A stretch of DNA of 64,000 bases from Arthrobacter cavernae (lineage in GTDB: Bacteria; Actinomycetota; Actinomycetes; Actinomycetales; Micrococcaceae). Below, in pieces: positions 33,183 through 43,452 of this stretch; position 1 is the first letter of the stretch; each line of letters begins with the position of its first letter. The DNA lies in the NCBI RefSeq assembly GCF_017368795.1, contig NZ_JAFNLL010000007.1:1-64000 (forward strand), written 5' to 3'. The translations under genes and the position numbers were made by a program. Below the pieces are notes generated by a model, which worked only from the letters and a program-made list of their open reading frames with translations, had not been told where the DNA came from and searched no databases.

Positions 33183-33192
33183 CAAGCGCTTC
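33183..33192. promoter_or_regulatory. possible LacI-family operator upstream of the glucosidase
   Basis: AAGCGCTT (33184-33191), an eight-base palindrome with partly symmetrical flanks, resembles the AGCGCT core bound by LacI/CelR-family sugar repressors. It lies about 100 bp before the glucosidase start. There is no repressor gene in the window. Confidence 0.3.
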
Positions 33193-33240
33193 TTCGTGTC
33201 CCGATCCGGATAATGCCGGGTGCCAGGGTCCAGGCTGAAG

Positions 33241-33473
33241 CCCAAACATAACCCTGAACCCCATGGATTGCGGTCGAGTTTGCGTGAAAATCGCGACACG
33301 CCCGACCGCGGGGGTCGGTGCATCGGCAGGTTGAGGAACCCGGATTGATCCGGATTCAGCTTGTGCGGTGGGTGGTGGTACAGCCTCAAACGCTTCGGCG
33401 GCCACATGCAACACAAAAGTAAACAGAGCAGCCCTAACTCAGAGCAGCACTAACTGAAAGAGAGTCAGGCGAC
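33241..33473 (+). promoter_or_regulatory. S10 operon leader
   Basis: No gene is present. A near-direct repeat AGAGCAGCCCTAACT / AGAGCAGCACTAACT (33425-33439 and 33441-33455) precedes the rpsJ ribosome binding site. I could not identify a convincing -35/-10 pair. It is likely the transcribed leader of the S10 operon, the usual site of L4-type autoregulation in other bacteria, but no L4 target structure is evident. Confidence 0.4.
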
Positions 33474-33782
33474 ATGGCGGGACAAAAAATCCGCATCCGG
33501 CTGAAGTCATATGACCACGAGGTCATTGATGTTTCAGCGCGGAAGATCGTTGAGACGGTCACGCGCGCAGGCGCAACGGTAGTAGGCCCCGTGCCGCTGC
33601 CGACGGAGAAGAACGTGTACTGCGTTATCCGCTCTCCCCACAAGTACAAGGACAGCCGTGAGCACTTCGAAATGCGTACTCACAAGCGTCTGATCGACAT
33701 CATCGACCCCACGCCCAAGGCTGTTGACTCGCTTATGCGTCTCGACCTGCCGGCCGACGTGAACATCGAAATCAAGCTGTAG
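33474..33782 (+). CDS. rpsJ: 30S ribosomal protein S10
   Basis: A 102-residue S10 (also NusE, the partner of NusB and NusG). [20 protein letters not shown] and [20 protein letters not shown] are family blocks. It opens the S10 operon (rpsJ-rplC-rplD-rplW-rplB-rpsS-rplV-rpsC-rplP-rpmC-rpsQ). The ATG at 33474 has an AGAGAG-type Shine-Dalgarno sequence. Confidence 0.97.
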
Positions 33783-33800
33783 GGAGGTGCTGAGAAAACT

Positions 33801-34451
33801 ATGACCGCAACCCGTAATGTAAAGGGCCTGCTGGGCACGAAGCTCGGCATGACCCAGGTCTGGGACGAGAACAACAAGCTCATCCCGGTAACTGTCGTCC
33901 AGGCTGACTCCAACGTCATCACGCAGCTGCGCAACGCAGAGGTAGATGGCTACGTCGCCGTCCAGATCGGCTACGGCCAGATCGACCCCCGCAAGGTCAC
34001 CAAGCCGCTGGCTGGTCACTTTGAGAAGGCCGGCGTAACTCCTCGCCGCCACGTCGTCGAACTGCGTACCGCAGACGCCGCTTCTTACGAGCTGGGCCAG
34101 GAGCTCTCTGTTGAGCTCTTCGAAGCCGGCCAGAAGATCGACGTCGTCGGCACCTCCAAGGGTAAGGGCTTTGCCGGTGTTATGAAGCGTCACGGCTTCC
34201 ACGGCGTTGGCGCTTCCCACGGTGCACACAAGAACCACCGTAAGCCTGGCTCCATCGGTGGCGCATCCACCCCGAGCCGCGTCTTCAAGGGTCTGAAAAT
34301 GGCCGGCCGCATGGGCGCCGAGCGTCACACCACGCTGAACCTCACGGTCCACGCTATTGACGTTGAGAAGTCGCTGCTCCTCATCAAGGGTGCCGTTCCC
34401 GGCGCCCGCGGACAGGTCGTACTCGTACGCACCGCCGTGAAGGGAGCCTAG
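33801..34451 (+). CDS. rplC: 50S ribosomal protein L3
   Basis: A 216-residue L3, an early assembly protein near the peptidyl transferase centre. The conserved loop [20 protein letters not shown] is present, with the AGRMGAER end block. GGGAGG upstream; rplD follows 4 bp later. Confidence 0.96.
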   Translation: MTATRNVKGLLGTKLGMTQVWDENNKLIPVTVVQADSNVITQLRNAEVDGYVAVQIGYGQIDPRKVTKPLAGHFEKAGVTPRRHVVELRTADAASYELGQELSVELFEAGQKIDVVGTSKGKGFAGVMKRHGFHGVGASHGAHKNHRKPGSIGGASTPSRVFKGLKMAGRMGAERHTTLNLTVHAIDVEKSLLLIKGAVPGARGQVVLVRTAVKGA

Positions 34452-34455
34452 TTAA

Positions 34456-35073
34456 ATGACTAGCACTGTCAAGGTAGACCTGCCTGCAGAGATCTTCGAC
34501 GTCCAGACCAACGTGCCGCTGCTGCACCAGGTCGTCGTCGCACAGCTCGCTGCTGCGCGCCAGGGTACCCACAAGACCAAGACCCGCGCTGAAGTTTCCG
34601 GTGCTGGCCGCAAGCCGTTCAAGCAGAAGGGTACCGGCCGCGCCCGTCAGGGTTCCATCCGTGCTCCTCACATGACCGGTGGTGGCATTGTCCACGGCCC
34701 GACCCCGCGTGACTACAGCCAGCGCACCCCCAAGAAGATGATTGCTGCTGCACTTCGCGGCGCACTCTCTGACCGCGCCCGCAACGGCCGCATCCACGTT
34801 GTTGCTGAACTGGTAGCCGGCACCAAGCCGTCCGCCAAGGAAGCACTGGCAACGCTGGCCGGCGTGTCCGAGCGCAAGAACCTGCTCGTTGTCATCGAGC
34901 GCGCCAACGATGTTGCTGCACTGTCCGTGCGCAACCTCGAGAATGTTCACGTTCTGTACGCAGACCAGCTGAACACCTACGACGTGCTTGTCTCTGACGA
35001 CGTAGTCTTCACCAAGGCTGCCTACGAGGCATTCGTTGCCAGCAAGGCAAAGAACGAGGAGGATGCCAAGTGA
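34456..35073 (+). CDS. rplD: 50S ribosomal protein L4
   Basis: A 205-residue L4. The exit-tunnel loop [20 protein letters not shown] is typical. L4 lines the nascent-chain tunnel and in gammaproteobacteria represses its own operon. It overlaps rplW by 4 nt. Confidence 0.96.
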   Translation: MTSTVKVDLPAEIFDVQTNVPLLHQVVVAQLAAARQGTHKTKTRAEVSGAGRKPFKQKGTGRARQGSIRAPHMTGGGIVHGPTPRDYSQRTPKKMIAAALRGALSDRARNGRIHVVAELVAGTKPSAKEALATLAGVSERKNLLVVIERANDVAALSVRNLENVHVLYADQLNTYDVLVSDDVVFTKAAYEAFVASKAKNEEDAK

Positions 35074-35375
35074 GTGCAGCCACCATCAAGGACCCGCGCG
35101 ACGTCGTGCTTGCACCCGTCGTATCGGAAAAGAGCTACGGCCTGATCGATGAGGGAAAGTACACCTTCCTGGTGGACCCCCGCTCGAACAAGACCGAGAT
35201 CAAGCTGGCCGTGGAGAAGATTTTCTCCGTCAAGGTCGAATCGATCAACACCATCAACCGTGCCGGTAAGCGCAAGCGCACCAAATTCGGATGGGGACAG
35301 CGCAAGAGCACCAAGCGCGCCATTGTCTCCCTCAAAGAAGGCACAATCGACATCTTCGGCGGTCCGCTCGCGTAG
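35070..35375 (+). CDS. rplW: 50S ribosomal protein L23
   Basis: A 101-residue L23, located at the tunnel exit where trigger factor and SRP dock. The block [20 protein letters not shown] is characteristic. It starts with GTG in the GTGA overlap with the rplD stop, so it is translationally coupled. Confidence 0.95.
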   Translation: MSAATIKDPRDVVLAPVVSEKSYGLIDEGKYTFLVDPRSNKTEIKLAVEKIFSVKVESINTINRAGKRKRTKFGWGQRKSTKRAIVSLKEGTIDIFGGPLA

Positions 35376-35404
35376 CGGAGACCACTTTAACGAGGAAATA
35401 AATT

Positions 35405-36244
35405 ATGGGAATCCGTAAATACAAGCCGACTACCCCGGGCCGTCGTGGCTCGAGCGTAGCCGACTTCTCTGAAATCACGCGATCGACTCCGGAAAAGTCG
35501 TTGCTGCGTCCGCTGCACAAGACCGGCGGCCGTAACAACACCGGTAAGATCACCACCCGTCACAAGGGTGGTGGCCACAAGCGCCAGTACCGTCTGATCG
35601 ACTTCCGTCGCCACGACAAGGACGGCGTCAACGCCCGCGTTGCCGAAATCGAGTACGATCCGAACCGCACGGCTCGCATCGCCCTCCTGCACTACGTTGA
35701 TGGCACCAAGCGTTACATCATCGCCCCGAACAAGCTGTCCCAGGGTGACGTCGTCGAGGCTGGCCCCGGCGCTGACATCAAGCCGGGCAACAACCTGCCG
35801 CTGCTCAACATCCCGGTTGGTACCACCATCCACGCTGTTGAACTGCGTCCGGGTGGCGGCGCCAAGATGGCCCGCTCTGCTGGTGCTTCGGTACAGCTCG
35901 TCGCCAAGGAAGGCCGTTTCGCCCAGCTGCGTCTGCCCTCCGGTGAAATCCGCAACGTTGACGTGCGCTGCCGCGCAACCGTCGGCGAGGTCGGCAACGC
36001 CGAGCAGTCGAACATCAACTGGGGCAAGGCCGGCCGTATGCGCTGGAAGGGCGTCCGCCCGACCGTCCGTGGTGTCGCCATGAACCCGGTCGATCACCCG
36101 CACGGTGGTGGTGAAGGCAAGACTTCCGGTGGCCGTCACCCGGTTAACCCGAACGGTAAGCGTGAAGGCCGCACCCGCCGCCCGAACAAAGAGAGCGACA
36201 AGCTTATTGTGCGTCGCCGCCGTACTGGCAAGAACAAGCGATAG
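35405..36244 (+). CDS. rplB: 50S ribosomal protein L2
   Basis: A 279-residue L2, needed for subunit association and peptidyl transferase function. Family blocks include [17 protein letters not shown] and the conserved His-containing [19 protein letters not shown]. The ATG at 35405 has a weak A-rich ribosome binding site. Confidence 0.97.
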   Translation: MGIRKYKPTTPGRRGSSVADFSEITRSTPEKSLLRPLHKTGGRNNTGKITTRHKGGGHKRQYRLIDFRRHDKDGVNARVAEIEYDPNRTARIALLHYVDGTKRYIIAPNKLSQGDVVEAGPGADIKPGNNLPLLNIPVGTTIHAVELRPGGGAKMARSAGASVQLVAKEGRFAQLRLPSGEIRNVDVRCRATVGEVGNAEQSNINWGKAGRMRWKGVRPTVRGVAMNPVDHPHGGGEGKTSGGRHPVNPNGKREGRTRRPNKESDKLIVRRRRTGKNKR

Positions 36245-36256
36245 GAGCCTGGACAC

Positions 36257-36538
36257 ATGCCACGCAGCCTGAAAAAAGGTCCTTTCGTTGACCAGCACCT
36301 CTTTGTGAAGGTCGCACGGGAAAACGATAAGGGCACCAAGAACGTCATCAAGACCTGGTCCCGCCGTTCGATGATCATCCCCGACATGCTCGGACACACG
36401 ATCGCCGTTCACGACGGACGCAAGCACATCCCCGTGTTTGTCACTGAGTCGATGGTCGGGCACAAGCTCGGCGAATTCGCTCCCACGCGGACATTCCGCG
36501 GCCATGTCAAGGACGACCGTAAGGGCAAGCGCCGCTAG
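36257..36538 (+). CDS. rpsS: 30S ribosomal protein S19
   Basis: A 93-residue S19 of the small-subunit head, starting [15 protein letters not shown] and containing HNGKK-equivalent [20 protein letters not shown] and TRTFRGH. Follows rplB by 12 bp. Confidence 0.97.
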   Translation: MPRSLKKGPFVDQHLFVKVARENDKGTKNVIKTWSRRSMIIPDMLGHTIAVHDGRKHIPVFVTESMVGHKLGEFAPTRTFRGHVKDDRKGKRR

Positions 36539-36576
36539 GCGCCTGCACTTACGTCATAGACGAGAGAAGGAAAGCA

Positions 36577-36942
36577 ATGGAAGCCAAGGCAATTGCGCGT
36601 CACATCCGCGTAACGCCTATGAAGGCCCGGCGCGTCGTCAACCTTGTTCGTGGTAAGCAAGCGAATGAGGCTCTGGCAATTCTGAAGTTTGCCCCCCAGG
36701 CAGCTTCGGAGCCGGTATTCAAGGTAGTACAGTCGGCAATCGCCAACGCCCGGGTCCTCGCGGACCGCGACGGTGTTGCGTTTGACGAAGGTGACCTCAT
36801 CATCAGCGAAGCGTTTGTTGATGAAGGCCCGACCATGAAGCGGTTCCAGCCGCGTGCCCAGGGTCGTGCATTTCAGATCAAGAAGCGCACCAGCCACATC
36901 ACCGTGGTAGTCGCTACCCCGGAGAAAGAGGAGGCTCGCTAA
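36577..36942 (+). CDS. rplV: 50S ribosomal protein L22
   Basis: A 121-residue L22 whose beta-hairpin lines the exit tunnel (macrolide region). The start [20 protein letters not shown] and the hairpin [20 protein letters not shown] are typical and intact. AGAAGGAAA lies upstream. rpsC starts right after its stop. Confidence 0.96.
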   Translation: MEAKAIARHIRVTPMKARRVVNLVRGKQANEALAILKFAPQAASEPVFKVVQSAIANARVLADRDGVAFDEGDLIISEAFVDEGPTMKRFQPRAQGRAFQIKKRTSHITVVVATPEKEEAR

Positions 36943-37779
36943 GTGGGACAGAAAGTAAACCCGCACGGGTTCCGACTCGGCATCACGACGGACCACGTTT
37001 CGCACTGGTTCGCCGACAGCAACAAGCCGGGACAGCGCTACAAGGACTTCGTTCGCGAAGACATCAAGATCCGTCAGCTCATGTCCACGGGCATGGAGCG
37101 CGCCGGCATCGCCAAGGTCGAAATCGAGCGCACCCGTGACCGTGTCCGCGTGGACATCCACACGGCACGCCCGGGCATCGTCATCGGCCGCCGCGGCGCC
37201 GAAGCAGACCGCATCCGCGGCGAGCTCGAAAAGCTCACCGGCAAGCAGGTTCAGCTGAACATCCTCGAGGTCAAGAACCCCGAGATGGAAGCACAGCTTG
37301 TTGCCCAGGGCGTTGCAGAGCAGCTGACTTCCCGCGTGGCGTTCCGCCGTGCGATGAAGAAGGCCATGCAGTCCGCGCAGCGTGCAGGTGCCAAGGGCAT
37401 CCGTATTGCTTGCTCGGGTCGACTGGGCGGCGCAGAAATGTCCCGCTCGGAGTTCTACCGCGAAGGCCGTGTGCCCCTGCACACCCTCCGTGCGAACATC
37501 GACTACGGCTTCTACGAAGCCAAGACCACCTTCGGCCGCATCGGCGTGAAGGTCTGGATCTACAAGGGTGACGTCACCGCCAAGGAACTGGCACAGCAGG
37601 CAGCTGCTGCTCCGTCCCGCGGCCGTGGGGCCAGCGACCGCCCGGGCCGCCCGGGTGGCGCTGACCGTGGCGACCGCCGTCGTCGTACCGACCGTCCGGC
37701 AGCTGAAGCAGCACCCGCTGCCGCAGAAGCTCCGGCAGCTGAGGCAGCACCCGCTGCTGCAGAAGGAGGACAGGCTTAA
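36943..37779 (+). CDS. rpsC: 30S ribosomal protein S3
   Basis: A 278-residue S3 with KH domain motif [19 protein letters not shown] and the C-terminal block [18 protein letters not shown]. coli S3 is 233 residues; the extra ~45 at the C-terminus here are Arg/Gly-rich then Ala/Pro/Glu-rich, likely disordered. GTG start directly abutting the rplV stop. Confidence 0.96.
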   Translation: MGQKVNPHGFRLGITTDHVSHWFADSNKPGQRYKDFVREDIKIRQLMSTGMERAGIAKVEIERTRDRVRVDIHTARPGIVIGRRGAEADRIRGELEKLTGKQVQLNILEVKNPEMEAQLVAQGVAEQLTSRVAFRRAMKKAMQSAQRAGAKGIRIACSGRLGGAEMSRSEFYREGRVPLHTLRANIDYGFYEAKTTFGRIGVKVWIYKGDVTAKELAQQAAAAPSRGRGASDRPGRPGGADRGDRRRRTDRPAAEAAPAAAEAPAAEAAPAAAEGGQA

Positions 37780-38196
37780 ATGCTTATCCCACGTCGAGTC
37801 AAGCACCGCAAGCAGCACCACCCGGGTCGTTCGGGCGCTGCAACCGGCGGCACCAAGGTCACCTTCGGTGAGTTCGGTATCCAGGCACTGAGCCCGGCAT
37901 ACGTGACGAACCGTCAGATCGAGTCTGCCCGTATCGCGATGACCCGCCACATCAAGCGTGGCGGCAAGGTCTGGATCAACATCTACCCGGACCGTCCGCT
38001 GACGAAGAAGCCTGCCGAAACCCGCATGGGTTCCGGTAAGGGTTCTCCGGAATGGTGGGTCGCAAACGTCAAGCCGGGCCGGGTTCTCTTCGAACTCTCC
38101 GGTGTCAATGAAGAGGTAGCTCGCGAGGCCCTGCGCCTGGCAATCCACAAGCTCCCGTTGAAGGCACGCATTGTGCGTCGCGAAGGTGGTGAATAG
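37780..38196 (+). CDS. rplP: 50S ribosomal protein L16
   Basis: A 138-residue L16 at the A-site side of the peptidyl transferase centre. [14 protein letters not shown] and [20 protein letters not shown] are signature blocks. The ATG immediately follows the rpsC TAA; AGGAGG lies inside the rpsC end. Confidence 0.97.
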   Translation: MLIPRRVKHRKQHHPGRSGAATGGTKVTFGEFGIQALSPAYVTNRQIESARIAMTRHIKRGGKVWINIYPDRPLTKKPAETRMGSGKGSPEWWVANVKPGRVLFELSGVNEEVAREALRLAIHKLPLKARIVRREGGE

Positions 38197-38198
38197 AA

Positions 38199-38507
38199 AT
38201 GGCAGTAGGGTCGAAGGATCTCGCACCCGCACAGCTGGACGGTTTCGACAACGAGCGTCTCGTTGAAGAACTCCGCAAGTCCAAGGAAGAGCTGTTCAAC
38301 CTGCGTTTCCAGTCCGCCACCGGACAGCTGGAGAACCACGGTCGTCTGCGCGCGGTAAAGAAGGACATCGCACGCATCTACACCGTTCTCCGCGAGCGCG
38401 AACTGGGCATCCGTGCCGAGGTTGCCGCACCGGTTGTGGAAGCCAAGGAAGAAAAGAAGTCCAAGAAGGCAGAAGCCAAGGCTGAAGCTGGAGAGGACTC
38501 CAAGTGA
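38199..38507 (+). CDS. rpmC: 50S ribosomal protein L29
   Basis: A 102-residue L29, longer than the usual 60-75. The core is [20 protein letters not shown] followed by the helix with [16 protein letters not shown]. The last ~30 residues are a Lys/Glu/Ala tail. It overlaps rpsQ by 4 nt (GTGA). Confidence 0.95.
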   Translation: MAVGSKDLAPAQLDGFDNERLVEELRKSKEELFNLRFQSATGQLENHGRLRAVKKDIARIYTVLRERELGIRAEVAAPVVEAKEEKKSKKAEAKAEAGEDSK

Positions 38508-38800
38508 GCGAGAAGGAAACTGTGACGGAAGCAGCAGCCAGCGCTGAACAGCGCGGTTACCGTAAGACGCGTCGCGGCTACGTTGTCTCTGACAAGATGG
38601 AAAAGACCATCGTTGTTCAGGTTGAAGACCGCGTGAAGCACGCTCTGTACGGCAAGGTTATTCGCCGCACCTCGAAGATCAAGGCTCACGACGAAGAGAA
38701 CACCGCCGGCATCGGCGACCTCGTTCTCATCGCCGAGACCCGCCCGCTGTCCGCTACCAAGCGGTGGCGTCTGGTCGAGATCCTCGAAAAGGCCAAGTAA
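38504..38800 (+). CDS. rpsQ: 30S ribosomal protein S17
   Basis: A 98-residue S17, a primary 16S rRNA binder. The OB-fold block is [20 protein letters not shown] with a KIRRTSK-like turn and [21 protein letters not shown] ~17-residue Glu/Thr/Ala extension precedes the core. It is the last gene before a terminator at 38834, so the S10 operon ends here. Confidence 0.96.
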   Translation: MSEKETVTEAAASAEQRGYRKTRRGYVVSDKMEKTIVVQVEDRVKHALYGKVIRRTSKIKAHDEENTAGIGDLVLIAETRPLSATKRWRLVEILEKAK

Positions 38801-38833
38801 ATCCCTGCCGGGCGCGCCCGGCCTGGATTGACT

Positions 38834-38871
38834 GGAAAGGTCCGTGTCCCGCAAGGGACGCGGGCCTTTCC
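38834..38871 (+). terminator. S10 operon terminator
   Basis: A 17-bp stem (38834-38850 with 38855-38871, two G-U pairs) with tetraloop GCAA; arms start GGAAAGG and end CCTTTCC. It is followed by CCCGTTTCGG with no long U-tract. Located 33 bp past rpsQ. Confidence 0.8.
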
Positions 38872-38875
38872 CCGT

Positions 38876-38905
38876 TTCGGCCGCCGGGCCAGAACGTGCT
38901 AGGAT
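38876..38905 (+). promoter_or_regulatory. candidate spc operon promoter
   Basis: TTCGGC at 38876-38881 and TAGGAT at 38900-38905 are 18 bp apart, with TGC before the -10 (extended -10). It directly follows the S10 terminator and would give a ~235-nt leader before rplN. Confidence 0.5.
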
Positions 38906-39142
38906 ATTGAGTTTGTATGGCGCCAATAGTGCGTTGTTCATTACCTCGTAAACAATCGTGCCCTGGCATACTGCCCCGCGCAGAGTTTTCTGCACGGGAA
39001 GCTGATGCTTTTGGCACGGGCGTTTAAGCCCGCTCTGGCAAAATCCAGGCAGGTCAAGAGACACCCCGATCAACCGTTCCGCAAGGCTCATTCCGTATGC
39101 ACCATTTCGGTCTGAGAACCGGCGCGACGCAAGGAGTAAAAA
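38906..39142 (+). promoter_or_regulatory. rplN leader region
   Basis: No gene seen. Small inverted repeats include GTTGTT/AACAAT near 38933-38956, GCAGA/TCTGC near 38982-38995 and GGGC/GCCC near 39019-39033. The length and structure suggest a regulatory leader, but I recognise no known family. Confidence 0.35.
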
Positions 39143-39511
39143 TTGATTCAGCAGGAGTCGCGACTGAAGGTCGCCGACAACACGGGTGCTAAGGAAATCC
39201 TTACCATCCGCGTTCTCGGTGGATCTGGCCGTCGCTACGCAGGCATCGGCGACGTCATCGTCGCCACCGTCAAGGACGCTATCCCTGGCGGCAACGTAAA
39301 GAAGGGCGACGTCGTCAAGGCGGTCATCGTCCGTACCAAGAAGGAACGCCGCCGTGCGGATGGTTCCTACATCAAGTTTGACGAAAACGCAGCTGTGATC
39401 CTGAAGAACGACGGTGACCCCCGGGGTACCCGTATCTTCGGCCCGGTTGGTCGTGAACTTCGCGACAAGAAGTTCATGAAGATCGTTTCGCTGGCCCCGG
39501 AGGTGCTTTAG
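39143..39511 (+). CDS. rplN: 50S ribosomal protein L14
   Basis: A 122-residue L14. [20 protein letters not shown] is the signature N-terminus and the core ends [20 protein letters not shown]. The start codon is TTG at 39143 after AAGGAG. First gene of the spc operon, which here is split from the S10 operon by 342 bp. Confidence 0.96.
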   Translation: MIQQESRLKVADNTGAKEILTIRVLGGSGRRYAGIGDVIVATVKDAIPGGNVKKGDVVKAVIVRTKKERRRADGSYIKFDENAAVILKNDGDPRGTRIFGPVGRELRDKKFMKIVSLAPEVL

Positions 39512-39514
39512 TCC

Positions 39515-39874
39515 ATGGCTAAGATCAAGAAGGGTGACCTCGTTCAGGTCATCACCGGCGCCAAGCAGGAACGCGGCGGAGACCGCGGCAAGCAGGGCAA
39601 GGTCTTGCGCGTATTCACCGACACCAACCGCGTGTTGGTCGAAGGCGTTAACCGCGTAACGAAGCACACCAAGGTCGGTCAGTCGCAGCGCGGCACCACC
39701 ACCGGTGGCATCGAGGTCGTTGAGGCCCCGATCCACGTTTCCAACGTTGCTCTCGTTGACCCGTCCACCAAGAAGCCGACCCGCGTTGGTTTCCGTATTG
39801 AGACCGTTGAGAAGGATGGCGTCGCAAAGACCGTCCGTATCCGCGTGTCCAAGGCTTCCGGGAAGGACATCTAA
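39515..39874 (+). CDS. rplX: 50S ribosomal protein L24
   Basis: A 119-residue L24, an assembly initiator. The KOW motif [20 protein letters not shown] is present, with [15 protein letters not shown]. Its stop overlaps the rplE start by one base (TAATG). Confidence 0.96.
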   Translation: MAKIKKGDLVQVITGAKQERGGDRGKQGKVLRVFTDTNRVLVEGVNRVTKHTKVGQSQRGTTTGGIEVVEAPIHVSNVALVDPSTKKPTRVGFRIETVEKDGVAKTVRIRVSKASGKDI

Positions 39875-40452
39875 TGACTGAGACTCTCGAGACTCCGGTA
39901 AAGATCGTTCCGCGTCTGAAGACCAAGTACGCCGATTCCATCAAGAAGTCCCTTCTTGAGGAATTCAAGTACGAGAACGTGAACCAGGTTCCCCGCCTGG
40001 TGAAGGTTGTTGTGAACATGGGTGTTGGAGATGCCGCCAAGGACTCCAAGCTGATCGACGGCGCTGTCCGCGACCTCACCCTGATCACCGGCCAGAAGCC
40101 GCAGGTAACCAAGGCCCGCAAGTCGATCGCACAGTTCAAGCTGCGCGAAGGCATGCCGATCGGTGCACACGCAACTCTGCGTGGCGACCGCATGTGGGAA
40201 TTCGTGGACCGTCTGGTCACGCTGGCACTGCCGCGTATCCGTGACTTCCGCGGCCTCAACGGCCGTCAGTTCGATGGCAACGGCAACTACACCTTCGGTC
40301 TGACCGAGCAGGTTATGTTCCACGAGATCGACCAGGACTCCATCGACCGCGTTCGCGGTATGGACATCACGGTTGTCACCACTGCCAAGACCGATGACGA
40401 AGGCCGCGCGCTGCTCAAGGCGCTTGGTTTCCCGTTCAAGGCCGAAGACTAA
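39874..40452 (+). CDS. rplE: 50S ribosomal protein L5
   Basis: A 192-residue L5 that binds 5S rRNA. Blocks [36 protein letters not shown] and IFPEI-equivalent [19 protein letters not shown] are present. In most bacteria rpsN follows; here the next gene is rpsH, 79 bp later. Confidence 0.96.
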   Translation: MTETLETPVKIVPRLKTKYADSIKKSLLEEFKYENVNQVPRLVKVVVNMGVGDAAKDSKLIDGAVRDLTLITGQKPQVTKARKSIAQFKLREGMPIGAHATLRGDRMWEFVDRLVTLALPRIRDFRGLNGRQFDGNGNYTFGLTEQVMFHEIDQDSIDRVRGMDITVVTTAKTDDEGRALLKALGFPFKAED

Positions 40453-40531
40453 TCTAACTACGTAACAGGTCCTTCGCTGAGGCTTCAGGCAGCAGCGAGG
40501 AAACCAGTACGAGGAAGGGCAAGAGCCCACA

Positions 40532-40930
40532 ATGACTATGACAGATCCTGTCGCAGACATGCTTACGCGTCTGCGCAATGCAAACTCGGCATACCACGAC
40601 ACCGTGACCATGCCGTACAGCAAGCTCAAGGCACGCGTTGCCGACATCCTGAAGGCAGAAGGCTACATCGCTGCTTGGAAGGAAGAAGAAGCCGAGGTTG
40701 GCAAGAAGCTGACCATCGACCTGAAGTTCGGCCCGAACCGCGAGCGTTCCATCGCTGGCGTTCGCCGTATTTCCAAGCCCGGTCTGCGCGTTTACGCGAA
40801 GTCCACCAACCTGCCGCACGTGCTGGGTGGCCTGGGTATCGCAATCCTGTCCACCTCTTCCGGCCTCCTGACTGACAAGCAGGCCGGCAAGAAGGGCGTG
40901 GGCGGCGAAGTCCTCGCGTACGTCTGGTAA
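40532..40930 (+). CDS. rpsH: 30S ribosomal protein S8
   Basis: A 132-residue S8, a central-domain assembly protein and spc operon repressor in E. coli. [20 protein letters not shown] and the C-terminal [19 protein letters not shown] are diagnostic. No S14 gene precedes it. Confidence 0.97.
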   Translation: MTMTDPVADMLTRLRNANSAYHDTVTMPYSKLKARVADILKAEGYIAAWKEEEAEVGKKLTIDLKFGPNRERSIAGVRRISKPGLRVYAKSTNLPHVLGGLGIAILSTSSGLLTDKQAGKKGVGGEVLAYVW

Positions 40931-40948
40931 CGGGAAAGGAAGAGAATA

Positions 40949-41485
40949 ATGTCACGTATTGGACGTCTCCCCATCACCGTTCCTGCCGGAGTTGAGGTCA
41001 AGCTCGATGGCTCCGTCATCAGCGTCAAGGGTGCCAAGGGCGAACTGAGCCACACTGTGGCCAGCCCCATTGAGGTTGCCCTTGAAGAGAACACCTTGAC
41101 GGTCACCCGTCCGAACGACGAGCGCGCCTCCCGTTCGCTGCACGGCCTGACCCGCACCCTGATCGCCAACATGATCCAGGGCGTCACCAACGGCTACGAG
41201 AAGAAGCTTGAAATCGTCGGTACCGGTTACCGCGTTCAGGCCAAGGGCGCTGACCTGGAGTTCGCTCTGGGCTTCAGCCACCCGGTCAACGTCTCGGCTC
41301 CCGAGGGCATCACCTTCACGGTAGAGGGTCCGACCAAGCTCTCCGTCGCTGGTATCTCCAAGCAGCAGGTCGGCGAGGTTGCTGCCAACATTCGCAAGCT
41401 GCGCAAGCCTGACCCCTACAAGGGCAAGGGTGTCCGTTACGCCGGCGAAGTCATCCGCCGCAAGGTCGGAAAGGCTGGTAAGTAA
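40949..41485 (+). CDS. rplF: 50S ribosomal protein L6
   Basis: A 178-residue L6 near the sarcin-ricin loop. [20 protein letters not shown] and the C-terminal block [19 protein letters not shown] are signatures. rplR starts 3 bp after its stop. Confidence 0.97.
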   Translation: MSRIGRLPITVPAGVEVKLDGSVISVKGAKGELSHTVASPIEVALEENTLTVTRPNDERASRSLHGLTRTLIANMIQGVTNGYEKKLEIVGTGYRVQAKGADLEFALGFSHPVNVSAPEGITFTVEGPTKLSVAGISKQQVGEVAANIRKLRKPDPYKGKGVRYAGEVIRRKVGKAGK

Positions 41486-41488
41486 ACC

Positions 41489-41872
41489 ATGGCCATCGCA
41501 ATTAACAAGAAGCGTACGAACAAGAGCAAGTCGGCTGCCCGCAGCCGTCGCCAGCTTCGTATCCGCAAGCGCATCACCGGTACGGCTGAACGTCCTCGTC
41601 TGGTCGTCAACCGTTCGGCACGTCACGTATTCGTCCAGGTTGTCGATGACAGCAAGGGTGTAACCGTGGCTTACGCTTCCACCCTGGAAGCGGACCTGCG
41701 TGCATTCGACGGCGACAAGACCGCCAAGGCCAAGCGCGTCGGCGAGCTCGTTGCCGAGCGCGCGAAGGCTGCAGGCGTCGAGGCTGTTGTCTTCGACCGC
41801 GGTGGTAACAAGTACCACGGCCGCATCGCCGCCGTCGCTGACGGTGCTCGCGAAGGTGGGCTGGCACTGTGA
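41489..41872 (+). CDS. rplR: 50S ribosomal protein L18
   Basis: A 127-residue L18, a 5S rRNA-binding protein. Core blocks are [18 protein letters not shown] and [20 protein letters not shown], with a basic N-terminus. Overlaps rpsE by 4 nt. Confidence 0.96.
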   Translation: MAIAINKKRTNKSKSAARSRRQLRIRKRITGTAERPRLVVNRSARHVFVQVVDDSKGVTVAYASTLEADLRAFDGDKTAKAKRVGELVAERAKAAGVEAVVFDRGGNKYHGRIAAVADGAREGGLAL

Positions 41873-42573
41873 CCGTTGAGAATAACGAAAAGGACATTCA
41901 GGTGACTGAAGCTGCAGCTGCTGAAGCAACTGAGACCGCTGCCGCTGCCGACGACCGCCGCGGCGGACGTCGTGGCGAGCGCGGCGAGCGTGGCCAGGGC
42001 CGCGGCGACCGTGGTGGCCGTGGTGGCCGCGACGGCGGTCGTGAAGCCGAGAAGAGCCAGTTCGTAGAGCGCGTTGTAACCATCAACCGCGTTGCCAAGG
42101 TCGTCAAGGGTGGTCGTCGCTTCAGCTTCACCGCCCTCGTCGTCGTCGGCGACGGCAACGGCATGGTCGGCGTTGGCTACGGCAAGGCGAAGGAAGTTCC
42201 TGCGGCTATCGCAAAGGGCGTTGAAGAGGCCAAGAAGTCCTTCTTCCGCGTTCCCCGCGTTGGCAACACCATCCCGCACCGCGTGCAGGGTGAGGCAGCA
42301 GCTGGCGTAGTCATGTTGCGCCCGGCTTCCGCCGGTACCGGTGTTATCGCTGGTGGTCCGGTCCGCGCGGTATTGGAGTGCGTGGGCATCCACGACATCC
42401 TCTCCAAGTCGCTCGGTTCTTCGAACGCCATCAACATCGTTCACGCGACCGTTGACGCTCTGAAGCGCCTCGAAGAGCCGGCAGCAGTGGCAGCACGCCG
42501 CGGCTTGCCGCTGGACGAGGTTGCTCCCCAGGCACTGGTGCGCGCCCTCCTGACCCAGAAGGCAGGTGCCTAG
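41869..42573 (+). CDS. rpsE: 30S ribosomal protein S5
   Basis: A 234-residue S5, important for decoding fidelity. The core is [20 protein letters not shown] and [20 protein letters not shown]. The first ~60 residues are an Ala/Glu then Arg/Gly ([18 protein letters not shown]) extension not present in E. coli S5 (167 aa). GTG start in the GTGA overlap with rplR. Confidence 0.96.
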   Translation: MTVENNEKDIQVTEAAAAEATETAAAADDRRGGRRGERGERGQGRGDRGGRGGRDGGREAEKSQFVERVVTINRVAKVVKGGRRFSFTALVVVGDGNGMVGVGYGKAKEVPAAIAKGVEEAKKSFFRVPRVGNTIPHRVQGEAAAGVVMLRPASAGTGVIAGGPVRAVLECVGIHDILSKSLGSSNAINIVHATVDALKRLEEPAAVAARRGLPLDEVAPQALVRALLTQKAGA

Positions 42574-42575
42574 TC

Positions 42576-42782
42576 ATGGCTAAGAACCTGATCCCCTCCG
42601 ACGCTCAGTTGGAGATCACCCAGATCAAGGGCGTCGTTGGCGCCAAGCAGAACCAGCGCGACACCGTGCGGTCCCTCGGCCTGAAGCGGATCGGACACAC
42701 CGTTGTCCGCACCGCCGACGCCGTGACCGTGGGCATGCTCAACACGGTTCCGCACCTCGTGAATGTAGAGGAGGCGAAGTAA
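42576..42782 (+). CDS. rpmD: 50S ribosomal protein L30
   Basis: A 68-residue L30 with the family block [20 protein letters not shown] and [10 protein letters not shown]. The ATG at 42576 follows the rpsE stop by 2 bp; the stop overlaps rplO by one base. Confidence 0.95.
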   Translation: MAKNLIPSDAQLEITQIKGVVGAKQNQRDTVRSLGLKRIGHTVVRTADAVTVGMLNTVPHLVNVEEAK

Positions 42783-43264
42783 TGGCAGAGAACAAGACCG
42801 CCGCAGAGTCTGCTGAGAAGCAGAACGCTCTGAAGGTCCACCACCTGCGTCCCGCCCCGGGTGCCAAGACCGCCAAGACCCGTGTTGGTCGTGGTGAAGG
42901 CTCCAAGGGTAAGACCGCTGGTCGCGGTACCAAGGGCACGAAGGCCCGCTACCAGGTAAAGGCTGGCTTTGCCGGCGGCCAGCTGCCGCTGCACATGCGC
43001 CTGCCGAAGCTGCGCGGCTTCAAGAACCCGTTCCGGGTTGAGTTCCAGGTTGTAAACCTGGACAAGCTCAACGAGCTGTTCCCGGAAGGTGGCGTTGTCA
43101 CCGTTGAGACCCTGGTCGAGAAGGGTGCCGTTCGCAAGAACCAGCCCGTCAAGGTCCTGGGCACCGGCGACATCACCGTCAAGGTTGATGTCACCGCACA
43201 CGCTTTCTCCTCCAGCGCAGCTGAAAAGATTGCAGCAGCAGGCGGTTCCACCACCGCCCTCTAA
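42782..43264 (+). CDS. rplO: 50S ribosomal protein L15
   Basis: A 160-residue L15, a late-assembly protein. Block [20 protein letters not shown] and the Gly-rich [15 protein letters not shown] are typical. It is the last spc gene before a strong terminator, so secY is not simply the next cistron. Confidence 0.96.
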   Translation: MAENKTAAESAEKQNALKVHHLRPAPGAKTAKTRVGRGEGSKGKTAGRGTKGTKARYQVKAGFAGGQLPLHMRLPKLRGFKNPFRVEFQVVNLDKLNELFPEGGVVTVETLVEKGAVRKNQPVKVLGTGDITVKVDVTAHAFSSSAAEKIAAAGGSTTAL

Positions 43265-43297
43265 GGGTTGGTGGGGCATCTGCCCGTTGTAAAAAAG

Positions 43298-43343
43298 ACT
43301 CCCGGCGTACGGGGCTTCGGCCCCGGATGCCGGGAGTTTTTTT
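43298..43343 (+). terminator. strong terminator after rplO
   Basis: ACTCCCGGC (43298-43306) pairs with GCCGGGAGT (43329-43337), an inner CGGGGC/GCCCCG stem carries a UUCG loop, and TTTTTT follows. A-residues upstream also make it usable on the other strand. Confidence 0.93.
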
Positions 43344-43362
43344 ATCTGCGGGAGTCTGTCGA

Positions 43363-43393
43363 TTGTTCGCATGGCGCATCGAGCCGTTAGACT
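43363..43393 (+). promoter_or_regulatory. candidate secY promoter
   Basis: TTGTTC at 43363-43368 and TAGACT at 43388-43393, spacer 19 bp. It lies just after the rplO terminator and 60 bp before secY. TAGACT matches other -10 calls in this window. Confidence 0.45.
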
Positions 43394-43452
43394 CGGGTGT
43401 TGGGTTTCAACGAGCCCTTCAACACCCTTGAACTTTCTACTCAGGAGGACGC

